Positions 17,393-27,025 of a DNA stretch of 64,000 nt are shown here, one piece after another. Location: NCBI RefSeq assembly GCF_024347055.1, contig NZ_AP024895.1, positions 2,728,001-2,792,000 on the forward strand, in the 5' to 3' direction. Numbering within the stretch: the first letter of the stretch is position 1; the number at the start of each line of letters is the position of its first letter. This DNA comes from Vibrio porteresiae DSM 19223. Lineage in GTDB: Bacteria > Pseudomonadota > Gammaproteobacteria > Enterobacterales > Vibrionaceae. The notes beneath the pieces are model-generated. The model saw nothing but the letters and a program-made list of their open reading frames with translations, was not told the origin of the DNA and ran no database searches. Both the position numbers and the translations under genes were made by a program.

Positions 17393-18247
17393 ATGGATCT
17401 CATCAATCTTAGCCAAGCCAAAGTTTTTGGTGGCTGGCACAAGCAGTATCAACACACATCGACCGTATTAAACTGCGACATGCGTTTTGCTATTTTCCTG
17501 CCGCTTAAAGCGACTCCAGCCTCACCAGTCCCGGTCTTATACTGGCTTTCAGGTCTTACTTGTACCGACGAAAACTTTATGCAAAAAGCAGCTGCATTCC
17601 AAAAGGCGGCTGAGCTGGGTATCGCCATCGTTGCGCCAGATACCAGCCCGCGAGGTGAAGGTGTTCCGGATGATCCCGACGGTAAATACGATTTTGGCTT
17701 AGGTGCAGGTTTTTATCTCAATGCCACTCAAGAGCCATGGAAGAAACATTATCAAATGTACTCTTATGTCGTAGATGAGTTACCTGAGCTAATTGAAGCC
17801 CATTTTCCCGTTACCTCCGTCAAATCCATTGCGGGTCACAGTATGGGCGGACATGGTGCGTTAACGATTGGAATTAAAAACCCAGATAAATACGTGTCGA
17901 TCTCTGCGTTCAGTCCTATCTGCCATCCAAGCATTGTGCCTTGGGGTGAGAAAGCGTTTCGTCACTATCTTGGTGAGGATAAAAGCAGTTGGCAGCAATA
18001 CGATACAATTTCGCTGATCAATCAATATCCAGTGACCACTCCTATTTTAGTCGACCAAGGCGATGCCGACGGCTTCTTACACGAACAGCTCAAGCCCGAA
18101 ACTTTGCAAGCAGCCGCGCAAACTCATCGAGTGCCACTCACTCTGCGCATGCAGCCAGGCTATGATCACAGCTATTACTTTATCCAAACCTTTATTGGTG
18201 AACATTTAGCGTTTCATGCCCAGCATCTTAATCAACATTCGGCATAA
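17393..18247 (+). CDS. frmB: S-formylglutathione hydrolase
   Basis: A 284-residue alpha/beta hydrolase of the esterase D family that releases formate and glutathione, completing the detoxification started by frmA. The nucleophile is the serine in IAGHSMGGHGALT, the histidine is in PGYDHSYYFI, and the aspartate lies in DQGDADGFL. The GGAGAAAG ribosome binding site precedes the ATG. The two-gene operon plus the divergent LysR gene form a complete formaldehyde module. Confidence 0.95.
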   Translation: MDLINLSQAKVFGGWHKQYQHTSTVLNCDMRFAIFLPLKATPASPVPVLYWLSGLTCTDENFMQKAAAFQKAAELGIAIVAPDTSPRGEGVPDDPDGKYDFGLGAGFYLNATQEPWKKHYQMYSYVVDELPELIEAHFPVTSVKSIAGHSMGGHGALTIGIKNPDKYVSISAFSPICHPSIVPWGEKAFRHYLGEDKSSWQQYDTISLINQYPVTTPILVDQGDADGFLHEQLKPETLQAAAQTHRVPLTLRMQPGYDHSYYFIQTFIGEHLAFHAQHLNQHSA

Positions 18248-18330
18248 CCTTAGTGAGTGATGCCTCCTAGAGCGATGCCTCCAAACTTTGTCTCCCAGCA
18301 CTATGTCTCCCAAAGCTATGTTTCTCAAAA

Positions 18331-18726
18331 CTACAGGGAGACATGGCCTGCTCGGCTGAGTTGCGACTGCAAAGTAATGCTCTGTGATGCACCATTTCTT
18401 TCTTGCCAAGAGACCGTAATATCAACTTGTCGCACCAGATCGCCAAGATGCGATTGCACCTGCCAGCGCATCTGATAATCCCCCATCTGCTGAGAACCAG
18501 AACCCCATTGCGACCACATCGACTCATCCGTCGCCGCCAATTGCCACATACGCCATGATTGCAATTGATTGTCAGCTAACGCTTGAGCTTCGAGTACGTG
18601 GTGAGCATATTGGCTATGTTGTTGCAGATAAAGATGGGCTTTCATCAGGGTCAATAACGTCACCGAGATCAGCGTCATACTGACCAAGACTTCAATTAAA
18701 CTGATGCCTCGCTGGTTACGGCTCAT
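18331..18726 (-). CDS. pilV: Type IV pilus minor pilin, PilV-like
   Basis: A 131-residue prepilin-like protein with the type III signal cleavage site and hydrophobic helix G-ISLIEVLVSMTLISVTLLTLMKA; the glutamate at mature position 5 is present. It is the last gene of a four-gene operon of minor pilins on this strand and overlaps the upstream gene by 11 bp. Minor pilins prime pilus assembly at the inner membrane. The name follows operon position and signal type; sequence beyond the N-terminal helix is poorly conserved in this family. Confidence 0.75.
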   Translation of the reverse strand: MSRNQRGISLIEVLVSMTLISVTLLTLMKAHLYLQQHSQYAHHVLEAQALADNQLQSWRMWQLAATDESMWSQWGSGSQQMGDYQMRWQVQSHLGDLVRQVDITVSWQERNGASQSITLQSQLSRAGHVSL

Positions 18727-19099
18727 AATATCCCCCAGTGACTAATGTTGCCTTTCCATGAGAAATACGCAGCTCTTGCGTCAGTATCACCGATTGCCAT
18801 TGACTGGTTAAGGTGCCTTTTTGGGAACTGACACTCCAAGTGATGACACCCACTTGGTCATCATGACGTATGCGACACAGGTCGAACGAAGTCTCAAAAC
18901 TATTTTCGTGAATCAGTGCTAAGGCACACTCTAGTTGTCCTACCGCTAACCAATATTGCTCTTTAGCCCCAACCAAATGATGTACCTGTTTTAGCTGGTA
19001 AAACTGCAACTTATAGGCTGTCGCGGTAAACGTCAGCATGATCGAAATAAGCCCTATTACCATCAGCAGCAGTGCTGCACCTCGTTCACTGCGTCTCAT
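18716..19099 (-). CDS. pilX: Type IV pilus assembly protein, PilX-like
   Basis: A 127-residue protein with N-terminal MRRSERGAALLLMVIGLISIMLTFTATAYK. The helix is pilin-like, but the residue after the ERG cleavage site is not followed by the FTLxE motif, as expected for PilX/PilK-type minor components that lack Glu5. It overlaps both neighbours (11 and 14 bp), so translation is coupled. The assignment to PilX is by position between pilV and pilW. Confidence 0.6.
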   Translation of the reverse strand: MRRSERGAALLLMVIGLISIMLTFTATAYKLQFYQLKQVHHLVGAKEQYWLAVGQLECALALIHENSFETSFDLCRIRHDDQVGVITWSVSSQKGTLTSQWQSVILTQELRISHGKATLVTGGYYEP

Positions 19100-19703
19100 G
19101 ATTGATCACCAAAGCAGCTAGGTTAAATGTATACAAACTCGGGACTCGCTCTTTGTTTGAGACTTGCAGCGTAATATGCCAAAGAGTCACGGTGTCATGC
19201 TGCTCTACGTGGGCTTGAAATTGCTTTACGACTAACCAGTTAGGGTCAAACACTGAATAACAAAGACTGTCACGATTCGACTTGGCTGCCTCCGCCACCG
19301 TCAACGCCTTCTCTGCACGCTTTTCGCAGGCAACGAGTTTTTCGCCATCCAATGTATAGACCAAATGGAAATAGGCAGTTGAAGCCGGCTGATTAGGGTC
19401 TTGATAGATAATGGCTAACTGATGTGCCGCATCACTCCAAATAACGGCTGATGACGAATGAAGAAAGTAACTCGGATGTGTGGCAAAGGAACGATGCCCA
19501 GCGCGATGAATATCTTGTTGTAGTGACTGCAGTGCGGTCTCTACGGCACTTTGTAGCCTCAACGGCTGGTTCACCTTTTGTAGAGATCGGTGTGACTGGA
19601 CCAGAAAAGCACTCACACTACCTAGTGCTAACGAACTGATGATCACCACAATCAGCATTTCTAATAACGAAAAACCTTGCGTTCTAACAAGCCGGATAGC
19701 CAT
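19086..19703 (-). CDS. pilW: Type IV pilus minor pilin, PilW-like
   Basis: About 205 residues from MAIRLVRTQGFSLLEMLIVVIISSLALG; the G/FSLLE cleavage and Glu5 are clear. An ATG four codons earlier (19715) is also possible and deepens the overlap with the upstream gene. The body is typical of PilW-size minor pilins. It is part of the fimT-pilW-pilX-pilV cluster. Confidence 0.75.
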   Translation of the reverse strand: MAIRLVRTQGFSLLEMLIVVIISSLALGSVSAFLVQSHRSLQKVNQPLRLQSAVETALQSLQQDIHRAGHRSFATHPSYFLHSSSAVIWSDAAHQLAIIYQDPNQPASTAYFHLVYTLDGEKLVACEKRAEKALTVAEAAKSNRDSLCYSVFDPNWLVVKQFQAHVEQHDTVTLWHITLQVSNKERVPSLYTFNLAALVINHETQ

Positions 19704-20169
19704 AGGCCGCTCCACTCACACTGCATAATCTCACACGACCAGCGCCGTAAGAGGTAATCAATTTTAATCCCTCGGCTGCATCGTTATCCGTCATCAGCGT
19801 CAGGCTGCCGTTGCTGATTTTCCCTCTCTCACCAAGCAATACGATGCGGTCATCAAGATACGTGATGTGCAAAGCAACTAGAGGAAACCGTTGTCCATCA
19901 AGAATAAGTGATTCTGGGTCAAGTTCGTCGGCCAAATGCAACGACCAATCCCCCACTTGAGTAGAACTTCTCACGTCAATCCACATCGGGGTTTTGCGAC
20001 TTTGAGCAATTGACTTCGCAGTTTCTACGAAACTGAGCAGTTCTTCCCCTGCACTTTTGATTTGCTGTGTCCGCTGGGTAACCAAAGAGTAACTAAGACC
20101 AATGCTCAGCAGTACACCGACAATCACCAGCGAAGTAAGTAGTTCTAATAAACTAAAGCCGCGACACAT
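19684..20169 (-). CDS. fimT: Type IV pilus minor pilin, FimT/FimU-like
   Basis: A 161-residue protein starting MCRGFSLLELLTSLVIVGVLLSIG, a GspH/FimT-type prepilin with a very short leader. It is the first gene of the minor pilin operon. GspH/FimT proteins sit near the tip of the pilus, and V. cholerae FimT-like proteins have been linked to DNA uptake in natural competence. The start is 103 bp from the divergent pilE start. Confidence 0.75.
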   Translation of the reverse strand: MCRGFSLLELLTSLVIVGVLLSIGLSYSLVTQRTQQIKSAGEELLSFVETAKSIAQSRKTPMWIDVRSSTQVGDWSLHLADELDPESLILDGQRFPLVALHITYLDDRIVLLGERGKISNGSLTLMTDNDAAEGLKLITSYGAGRVRLCSVSGAAYGYPAC

Positions 20170-20272
20170 TTCCCAAAAATCTCCCGACAGAAAGTGCTGG
20201 AATGTTCTAAAGTTGGTCTGAGATTAGCAGCGTAAATACGGGAAGTGCGCTGAAATAGAGGAATGACTGGAC

Positions 20273-20707
20273 ATGATTCTAAAAAAACCATGTAACCGCT
20301 ATAAACGGTCAATTGCAGGCATGACACTGCTCGAATTACTGATAGTGATCAGTATCATCAGTATTCTCGCCTCCATCGCGTATCCAAGTTACAGCCAATA
20401 CGTGAAAGAAAGCTATCGCAAGCAAGCCCTAACGGATATGGCTCGCGTACAACTCTTTTTGGAAGAACACCAACTGCAAAATTCAGCGCTACATGAGATT
20501 AGTGACAACGGCGTCTGTAATGATTTTTGCCAAAGCGACCCACACCGCTATCGAATCTCGCTCAATATCAGCGCTAATCACTATGTGATCACAGCGATCC
20601 CACAGCGTGACAGCGGCCAAGATGAAGATACCTGTCAGGGCCAGGGTTACAGTAAATTGACCCTCACGGATACGGGATTGACCACACCGCAAGCCTGTTG
20701 GAAATAG
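20273..20707 (+). CDS. pilE: Type IV pilin-like protein PilE
   Basis: A 144-residue prepilin with a 16-residue basic leader and cleavage at AG-MTLLELLIVISIISILASIAYPSY, including Glu5. It has four cysteines that could form loops (CNDFC, CQGQG, QACWK). It is divergent from the minor pilin operon and stands just before dnaJ, the arrangement I recall from V. cholerae. PilE is a minor pilin of the competence/MSHA-type machinery rather than the main subunit. Confidence 0.8.
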   Translation: MILKKPCNRYKRSIAGMTLLELLIVISIISILASIAYPSYSQYVKESYRKQALTDMARVQLFLEEHQLQNSALHEISDNGVCNDFCQSDPHRYRISLNISANHYVITAIPQRDSGQDEDTCQGQGYSKLTLTDTGLTTPQACWK

Positions 20708-20754
20708 TGACGTTCTAAAGTAATGGCAAGGTATCACTAAAATTCAGGCATAAA

Positions 20755-20786
20755 AAATCGGTCTCAAACACATTTGAGACCGATTT
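20755..20786. terminator. Bidirectional terminator between pilE and dnaJ
   Basis: The 14-bp perfect stem AAATCGGTCTCAAA/TTTGAGACCGATTT with a CACA loop has A- and T-runs on both sides and serves the convergent pilE and dnaJ. Confidence 0.93.
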
Positions 20787-20820
20787 AAAAATTCACTTAG
20801 CGTCAATTCAAAAAACTGAA

Positions 20821-21975
20821 TTAGCTGGTGAGATCGTCAAAGAATTTTTTCACACCTTTGAAGAAGCCTTCCGACTTGGGTTTGTGCTTATTGCCGTCCT
20901 CCCCCAGGCAGGAGTCCTCCAATTCACGAAGCAATTCTTTTTGACGGGCGCTCAGTTTAACTGGGGTTTCTACCACCAATTTCACAATCAAATCACCGAC
21001 AGCACCGCCACGCACGCTCTTCACACCTTTACCACGCATACGGAACATACGGCCGGTTTGAGTTTCTTCAGGCACTTTCAAGTTAACGCGACCATCAAGT
21101 GTAGGTACTTCGACTTCACCACCAAGTGCAGCCATACCAAAGCTAATAGGCACTTCACAGTAGAGGTTGCTACCGTCACGTTCAAAAATTGCATGCTCTT
21201 TTACATGAACTTGAACGTATAAGTCACCTGCTGGTGCACCATGTTCTCCAGCTTCGCCTTCGCCAGCAAGACGGATGCGATCACCGGTATCCACTCCCGA
21301 AGGAATTTTAACATTAAGTGTTTTTGTCTTCTGTTTGCGACCTTCGCCATGACACGCATCGCAAGGGTCTTTAATGATCTTGCCTTTACCATGACAGGTT
21401 GGACACGTCTGCTGAACAGCAAAGAAACCTTGGCGCATTTGTACCTGGCCATGTCCGTGACAAGTTGGACACGTTTGCGCTTGAGAGCCTTTTTTCGCAC
21501 CAGACCCATGACAAACTTCACACTCAACGAGAGTTGGAACTTCAATTTCTTTGCTACAGCCACGAACCGCTTCTTCCAAAGTCAGTTCCATGTTGTAACG
21601 TAAATCCGCACCGCGTTGTGGACGATAACCACCGCCACCACCACCACGACGACCGCCGCCGAAAATGTCACCGAATACATCACCGAAGATGTCGCCGAAA
21701 TCAGCACCGCCGCCACTAAAACCGCCGCCGCCAAAACCACCAGCACCTTGCTCAAATGCAGCATGGCCATATTGATCGTAAGCCGCTTTTTTCTGGGCAT
21801 CGGTCAGAATTTCGTACGCTTCTTTTACTTCTTTAAACTTATCCGCAGCACTTTCATCACCCGGGTTACGGTCTGGGTGGTATTTCATAGCAAGACGTTT
21901 GTACGCCTTTTTGATATCGCGCTCTGAGGCATCACGGCTAACGCCTAATACTTCGTAAAAATCACGTTTTGACAT
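20821..21975 (-). CDS. dnaJ: Chaperone DnaJ
   Basis: From MSKRDFYEVLG the protein has 384 residues. The J domain has the HPD motif (MKYHPDRNPGD), followed by a long glycine/phenylalanine-rich linker, and four zinc repeats CxxCxGxG (CEVCHGSG, CPTCHGHG, CPTCHGKG, CDACHGEG), then the substrate-binding C-terminal domains. It delivers unfolded proteins to DnaK and stimulates its ATPase. A GTG five codons upstream is open but unlike the family. It is downstream of dnaK with a 320-bp gap. Confidence 0.97.
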   Translation of the reverse strand: MSKRDFYEVLGVSRDASERDIKKAYKRLAMKYHPDRNPGDESAADKFKEVKEAYEILTDAQKKAAYDQYGHAAFEQGAGGFGGGGFSGGGADFGDIFGDVFGDIFGGGRRGGGGGGYRPQRGADLRYNMELTLEEAVRGCSKEIEVPTLVECEVCHGSGAKKGSQAQTCPTCHGHGQVQMRQGFFAVQQTCPTCHGKGKIIKDPCDACHGEGRKQKTKTLNVKIPSGVDTGDRIRLAGEGEAGEHGAPAGDLYVQVHVKEHAIFERDGSNLYCEVPISFGMAALGGEVEVPTLDGRVNLKVPEETQTGRMFRMRGKGVKSVRGGAVGDLIVKLVVETPVKLSARQKELLRELEDSCLGEDGNKHKPKSEGFFKGVKKFFDDLTS

Positions 21976-22295
21976 GTTCTTAGTCACCAATTATTACTGC
22001 AAACGGGCTACGCCGCTCGGTGTTTGTATTGATATAGATAAAGCACATAACCCACTGATTTAATTAAAAACTGAGTTATTACTATTTGGGAAATGCACAC
22101 CACTAGGACAATGCTTCGCCTTATCTATAGCCACACTATGTGGACAAACATACGGGCGTCAGAGTTTCCTCAAACGCCCGCATCAAACTTCTTTACTCTT
22201 TATCTCTGACAAACAAAGAGTAACTCGAAGCAGAAACCTGTTTTACCAGATAAGCCCAACTGGGCTTATCTGAACAAGCGTCTTGTTAATGACAA
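21976..22295 (-). other. dnaK-dnaJ intergenic region with two hairpins
   Basis: No gene is visible. Two stems occur: CGGGCGT/ACGCCCG at 22152-22180 and AGATAAGCCCA/TGGGCTTATCT at 22248-22271, just after the dnaK stop. The second could be a partial terminator that sets the DnaK to DnaJ ratio. No sigma32-like promoter was noticed here. Confidence 0.6.
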
Positions 22296-24209
22296 TTATT
22301 TTTTGTCGTTAACTTCTTCGAATTCTGCATCAACAACATCATCATCTGCAGAACCAGATTGTTGACCGGCGTCAGCACCACCTTGTTGTGCTTGCGCTTT
22401 TTGCTGTGCAATTTCCATCAATTTTTGAGATGCAGTCATTAGAGCTTGAACTTTCGCATCGATTTCAGCTTTATCTTCGCCGTTACGAGCTGTTTCTAGT
22501 TCTTTGATTGCAGCTTCAATTTTTTCTTTTTCGTCAGCTGGTAGAGCATCGCCCGCTTCAGTCACTTGCTTGTTAGTTGCGTGAATGATTTGGTCAGCTT
22601 GGTTACGTGCAGTTGCTAGCTCTTCGAACTTTTTGTCCGCTTCTTTGTTAGCTTCTGCTTCTTGAACCATCTTCTCGATATCTGCATCACTTAGACCACC
22701 AGAAGCTTGGATAGTGATGTTTTGTTCTTTACCAGTTTGTTTGTCTTTAGCAGACACATGCAAGATACCATCCGCATCCAAGTCGAAAGTTACTTCGATT
22801 TGTGGTGTACCACGTGGAGCTGGGTTAATACCTTCTAGGTTGAACTGACCAAGAGACTTGTTGTAAGACGCTTGTTTACGTTCACCTTGTAGTACGTGAA
22901 TGGTTACCGCACTTTGGTTGTCATCTGCTGTAGAGAACACTTGGTGTGCTTTTGTTGGGATAGTGGTGTTTTTCTCAATCAGTTTAGTCATCACACCGCC
23001 CATGGTTTCGATACCAAGAGACAGAGGAGTAACGTCAAGAAGAAGAACGTCTTTCACTTCACCAGCAAGAACACCGCCTTGAACTGCTGCACCAACGGCA
23101 ACCGCTTCATCTGGGTTCACATCACGGCGAGCTTCTTTACCGAAGAAATCAGCAACCGCTTTTTGCACCATAGGCATACGAGTTTGACCACCCACTAGGA
23201 TAACGTCAGTTACTTCGCCTACAGATAGACCTGCGTCAGCTAGAGCCACTTTCATTGGTTCTAGAGAACGTTGAACTAGGTCTTCTACAAGAGACTCAAG
23301 TTTTGCACGAGTCACTTTGATGTTCATGTGTTTTGGACCTGTTGCATCAGCAGTGATGTAAGGTAGGTTTACATCAGTTTGTTGTGCTGAAGACAGTTCG
23401 ATCTTCGCTTTTTCTGCAGCTTCTTTTAGACGTTGCATCGCAAGCGCATCGTGTTTCAGGTCGATACCTTGTTCTTTCTTGAACTGGTCAACTAAGTAGT
23501 TGATCATACGAGTATCGAAGTCTTCACCACCAAGGTGTGTGTCACCGTTGGTTGATAGAACTTCGAACGTTTTTTCGCCATCTACTTCATCGATTTCGAT
23601 GATAGAGATATCGAATGTACCACCACCAAGGTCGTATACAGCGATAGTGCGGTCACCGCCCTGTTTGTCTAGACCGTAAGCTAGAGCTGCTGCAGTAGGT
23701 TCGTTGATGATACGTTTAACTTCTAGACCAGCGATACGGCCAGCATCTTTAGTTGCTTGACGTTGTGCATCGTTGAAGTAAGCAGGAACAGTGATAACTG
23801 CACCAGTTACTTTTTCACCTAGGAAGTCTTCAGCTGTTTTCTTCATTTTTTTCAAAACTTCAGCTGAAACTTGAGGTGCTGCCATTTTTTGACCACGAGC
23901 TTCGACCCATGCGTCACCATTGTCAGCTTTGACAATTTTGTATGGCATAATTTCGATATCGCGCTGTACTTCTTCGTCTTCAAAACGACGACCGATCAAA
24001 CGCTTAATTGCAAATAGCGTGTTTTCTGGGTTAGTAACAGCTTGACGTTTTGCAGGTTGACCTACCAGAGTTTCACCATCTGTATAAGCGATGATGGAAG
24101 GAGTTGTACGTTCACCTTCAGCGTTTTCAATTACGCGAGGTTTGTCACCATCTAATACTGCAACACAAGAGTTAGTAGTACCTAAGTCAATACCAATGAT
24201 TTTACCCAT
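22296..24209 (-). CDS. dnaK: Chaperone DnaK (Hsp70)
   Basis: A 637-residue Hsp70. The ATPase domain carries IGIDLGTTNSCVAV, the phosphate-binding VYDLGGGTFDISI and the adenosine motif VILVGGQTRMPMVQ; the linker VLLLDVTPLSLGIET leads to the substrate-binding domain and a lid with a glutamine-rich, disordered end (...QQKAQAQQGGADAG...). It works with DnaJ and GrpE in folding and heat-shock control. Two sigma32-like promoters lie just upstream. Confidence 0.99.
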   Translation of the reverse strand: MGKIIGIDLGTTNSCVAVLDGDKPRVIENAEGERTTPSIIAYTDGETLVGQPAKRQAVTNPENTLFAIKRLIGRRFEDEEVQRDIEIMPYKIVKADNGDAWVEARGQKMAAPQVSAEVLKKMKKTAEDFLGEKVTGAVITVPAYFNDAQRQATKDAGRIAGLEVKRIINEPTAAALAYGLDKQGGDRTIAVYDLGGGTFDISIIEIDEVDGEKTFEVLSTNGDTHLGGEDFDTRMINYLVDQFKKEQGIDLKHDALAMQRLKEAAEKAKIELSSAQQTDVNLPYITADATGPKHMNIKVTRAKLESLVEDLVQRSLEPMKVALADAGLSVGEVTDVILVGGQTRMPMVQKAVADFFGKEARRDVNPDEAVAVGAAVQGGVLAGEVKDVLLLDVTPLSLGIETMGGVMTKLIEKNTTIPTKAHQVFSTADDNQSAVTIHVLQGERKQASYNKSLGQFNLEGINPAPRGTPQIEVTFDLDADGILHVSAKDKQTGKEQNITIQASGGLSDADIEKMVQEAEANKEADKKFEELATARNQADQIIHATNKQVTEAGDALPADEKEKIEAAIKELETARNGEDKAEIDAKVQALMTASQKLMEIAQQKAQAQQGGADAGQQSGSADDDVVDAEFEEVNDKK

Positions 24210-24254
24210 CAGGCTATCTCCGAATAATTCTATTGTTCGTTTGGCTATATCCCC

Positions 24255-24285
24255 AATATGGGGATGGAGAATGGGCTTTCAACCC
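24255..24285 (-). promoter_or_regulatory. Sigma32-like promoter, dnaK proximal
   Basis: On the minus strand GGGTTGAAA, a 13-base spacer, and CCCCATATT closely fit the heat-shock consensus CTTGAAA-N13-CCCCATNT. It lies 46-76 bp before the dnaK start. Confidence 0.8.
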
Positions 24286-24331
24286 TTACTCACAAACTAA
24301 ACTTTTTCAAGTTTGCTTCTCTATGCCCCTT

Positions 24332-24359
24332 AGATAAGGGCGTAAATATTCTTTTCAAG
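24332..24359 (-). promoter_or_regulatory. Sigma32-like promoter, dnaK distal
   Basis: On the minus strand CTTGAAA, then CCCTTATCT after about 12 bases. The -35 is perfect and the -10 is weaker (CCC then TTATCT). With the proximal site it forms a tandem heat-shock promoter for dnaK. Confidence 0.65.
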
Positions 24360-24827
24360 GGAACTTTTGAAAAAAAATACAAATTAATGATTTTTTCTTC
24401 TATTAAAGGTTCAAATGCCGAATAAACCACCACTTTCACCTTTAAGCTCCCTCTTTTTCCTTACCCACTAGATGGGGATAGCGCTCTATTTTTACAAGTC
24501 AATCACCCACAAATTGGTAAAAATTTCTCTCTTTATTTAAGTGAGCATTCCACTTAACTGTTAACCAAATGTAACTCACTTCTCATGTTTAAAGATTTTT
24601 TGCCATGTTGATAATCGAGGATCATCAACATGCTCAATAAATAATCATTTTGCTGCACAATGTAGCAGCAAAATCACAAATCTATCCGTTCACATAATAG
24701 ATTGTTATTGAACAATCACTTTTGGCAGATTTTTGTAAAAATCTCGTAGCATCTAAAAACCCGCAAGGTGTGATACAGCACACATAATTATTGCTATTAA
24801 GCACGCAACCTATCAAAAGATAAAAAT

Positions 24828-24846
24828 AGTATTGATAACAATTCTC
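24828..24846 (+). promoter_or_regulatory. Fur-like box before the TonB receptor
   Basis: AGTATTGATAACAATTCTC agrees with the 19-bp Fur consensus GATAATGATAATCATTATC at about 13 positions. It is 56 bp before the receptor start. The rest of 24360-24901 is AT-rich and gene-free. Confidence 0.65.
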
Positions 24847-24901
24847 ATTAGCCTTAGCATTTGGAACTCAATAATGATCACACTGTCAAAGGCCGTCTAT
24901 T

Positions 24902-26998
24902 ATGAATCAATCTATTAGCTCTCCAACGTTTGGAAAGCCAAATTATCTCAAGCTTGTTATCGCTACTCTTCTTGGTACCGCACCCTTTTTCTACTCTTCT
25001 ATCGCCGTATCAGCAGAAACCACGCCAGAATCTAAAGCGCAAAGCATGGAAACCATTACGGTAACCGGCGAAAAAGTAAATCGCAGCTTAAAGAAAACCA
25101 CCACAGCGGTATCGGTGATTGATTCAGACCAATTTGAAAATGGTCAGTACAGCAAATTAAACGACCTAGTGACTCTATCTCCTGATGTTATTTCTGAAGG
25201 CTTTGGTTCAGTAAGTATTCGTGGTATCAGCGGCACAGGTGCTGCAACGGGTCAATATGCTTATATGACTGGTAGCCGTTCTCGTATCGCCACTATTGTT
25301 GATGGCGTAACCCAGCGTTGGACAGGTTATGCATATTCACCAGCAGGTCTTTGGGATGTGAAACAGGTCGAGGTTCTACGTGGTCCTCAATCCACTTCTC
25401 AAGGGACAAACGCTATTGGTGGTGCATTGGTTTCAACCACCAATGATCCTACTTTCCAATATGAAGCAGCAGTTCGCGGTGGTTTAGAAAACTACGAAAA
25501 CGGCAACATCAAGAAAAATGCAGCGCTGATGTTCAACGCGCCAATCATCGATAACGAACTCGCAATGCGTGTGGCTATTGATGGCTTGAAAGGTGAAGGT
25601 TGGATGAACTATGAAGATGAGTCCACTGTCACTAAAAATGTTGATCCTAACGACTCAGAAAACCTGAACGTACGCACTAAGTTTCTTTGGGAACCTGCGT
25701 CCATGCCAGGCCTATCTGCTAAGTTGACTTACAACTACCATAAATACAAAGGTGAATTTCTAACTTGGGTAAACGACAGTGATGACGATTACGGCTCACA
25801 AACACTGACGTTAAAAACCCGCTCTCGAGATGGTAACACTCGTATCCAAGATACCGACGTGCACTCCATTGCTGCCGACGTGAACTATGATTTCGACAAC
25901 GGAATCCAAAACACTTTCCACGCGGATTACCAAGTTAACAACATCAATTTCTTCCAATATCCATACGACTCAACAACGTTGGATAACGATCTGAAATCAT
26001 TTGAAATTGACAACCGTGTTTCTTTCTCTTTCCCAGCGTCATCTTGGACTGGTATGGCTGGCGTTTATCTTAACCACGAGAAAAACGAATTCACTGTTGA
26101 TAATAATTACGCAGGTTATACCTCTTACCAAAGCAGTGCGACAACTGATGTTTATGCAGTCTATGGTGAAGCGACTTACGCCCTAACTCCAGTATGGAAC
26201 TTGATTGGTGGCGGTCGTCTAGAACATAACACTATCGATCGTGATATGACCTTCCACAGAACGGCTGATGAATATCTAGATCAAGACGATAGCGATACCG
26301 TATTCCTACCAAAAGTTGGCGCGACTTACGACGTAACAGAAAGCACAACTTTAGGGGCGAACATTCGTCGCGGTTACAACGCTGGCGGCGCTGGTTTGAA
26401 CATGACAAGCTACGAATACTATGCGTTTGACAAAGAAACCGTATGGGCTTACGAGCTAAGTTCAAGAACTCAATTTGGCAATCGCGCTTCATTAGCAGCG
26501 AACCTGTTCTATAACGATTACGATGGCTACCAAGCTCAATCAAACTCTGAAATCACTAACGTAGATTCTGCTCATACATATGGTCTAGAACTTGAAGGGA
26601 ACTTCTGGGCAACCAATAGCTTGATGCTTCGTGGTTCTGCTGGTTTGATGAATTCTAAAATTGATTCAAATACTGATGGCATCGGCAATAGCCTACCTAA
26701 CACCCCTCACACCAACGTTGGTCTTGGTTTTACTCAATACCTAGGTGAGGACTTCTCATTCGGTGCTGATGCTAAATACGTGGGCGAGTACTACTCAGAC
26801 CTAGACAACGATAGCGAATACAAAGCGGGTGATTACATCACAGCCGATGCTCGTCTACAGTACATTTGGGGTGACCTAACTATCGACGGTTACGTAAAAA
26901 ACCTAACTAACGAAGACGTTGTACTCTATGTGAACGACTACCGCGCTTCTGTAGGCCAAACACGTACTTACGGTGTAAACCTAACTTACAAAATGTGA
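24902..26998 (+). CDS. TonB-dependent outer-membrane receptor, probably iron-siderophore
   Basis: A 698-residue receptor. It has a long signal sequence ending near AVSAETTPES, a TonB box-like METITVTG, a plug domain (about 60-165; VDGVTQRWTGYAYSPAGLWDVKQVEVLRGPQSTSQGTNAIGGALVSTT) and a 22-strand barrel ending in the aromatic-rich QTRTYGVNLTYKM. A Fur-like box upstream points to ferric-siderophore import. The ligand cannot be read from sequence. Its place between dnaK and grpE is unusual, because those genes are adjacent in V. cholerae as I recall. Strong terminator at 27026. Confidence 0.88.
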   Translation: MNQSISSPTFGKPNYLKLVIATLLGTAPFFYSSIAVSAETTPESKAQSMETITVTGEKVNRSLKKTTTAVSVIDSDQFENGQYSKLNDLVTLSPDVISEGFGSVSIRGISGTGAATGQYAYMTGSRSRIATIVDGVTQRWTGYAYSPAGLWDVKQVEVLRGPQSTSQGTNAIGGALVSTTNDPTFQYEAAVRGGLENYENGNIKKNAALMFNAPIIDNELAMRVAIDGLKGEGWMNYEDESTVTKNVDPNDSENLNVRTKFLWEPASMPGLSAKLTYNYHKYKGEFLTWVNDSDDDYGSQTLTLKTRSRDGNTRIQDTDVHSIAADVNYDFDNGIQNTFHADYQVNNINFFQYPYDSTTLDNDLKSFEIDNRVSFSFPASSWTGMAGVYLNHEKNEFTVDNNYAGYTSYQSSATTDVYAVYGEATYALTPVWNLIGGGRLEHNTIDRDMTFHRTADEYLDQDDSDTVFLPKVGATYDVTESTTLGANIRRGYNAGGAGLNMTSYEYYAFDKETVWAYELSSRTQFGNRASLAANLFYNDYDGYQAQSNSEITNVDSAHTYGLELEGNFWATNSLMLRGSAGLMNSKIDSNTDGIGNSLPNTPHTNVGLGFTQYLGEDFSFGADAKYVGEYYSDLDNDSEYKAGDYITADARLQYIWGDLTIDGYVKNLTNEDVVLYVNDYRASVGQTRTYGVNLTYKM

Positions 26999-27025
26999 TT
27001 AATTGACTGCCTGTCAATAAAACAC

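Noticed and set aside
18249..18330. Imperfect repeats of TATGTCTCCCAA between frmB and pilV
   Set aside because: The copies are short and diverged; GTCTCCC/GGGAGAC pairing suggests only a weak terminator, and no other function is visible.
21399..21927. Overlapping open frames opposite dnaJ, such as the histidine- and threonine-rich ones
   Set aside because: They arise from the repetitive Gly/Phe-rich codons of dnaJ and have no start signals.
24466..24484. TACCCACTAGATGGGGATA between dnaK and the TonB receptor as another HipB operator
   Set aside because: The GGATA half is present but the left half and the 8-base spacing do not match TATCC-N8-GGATA.
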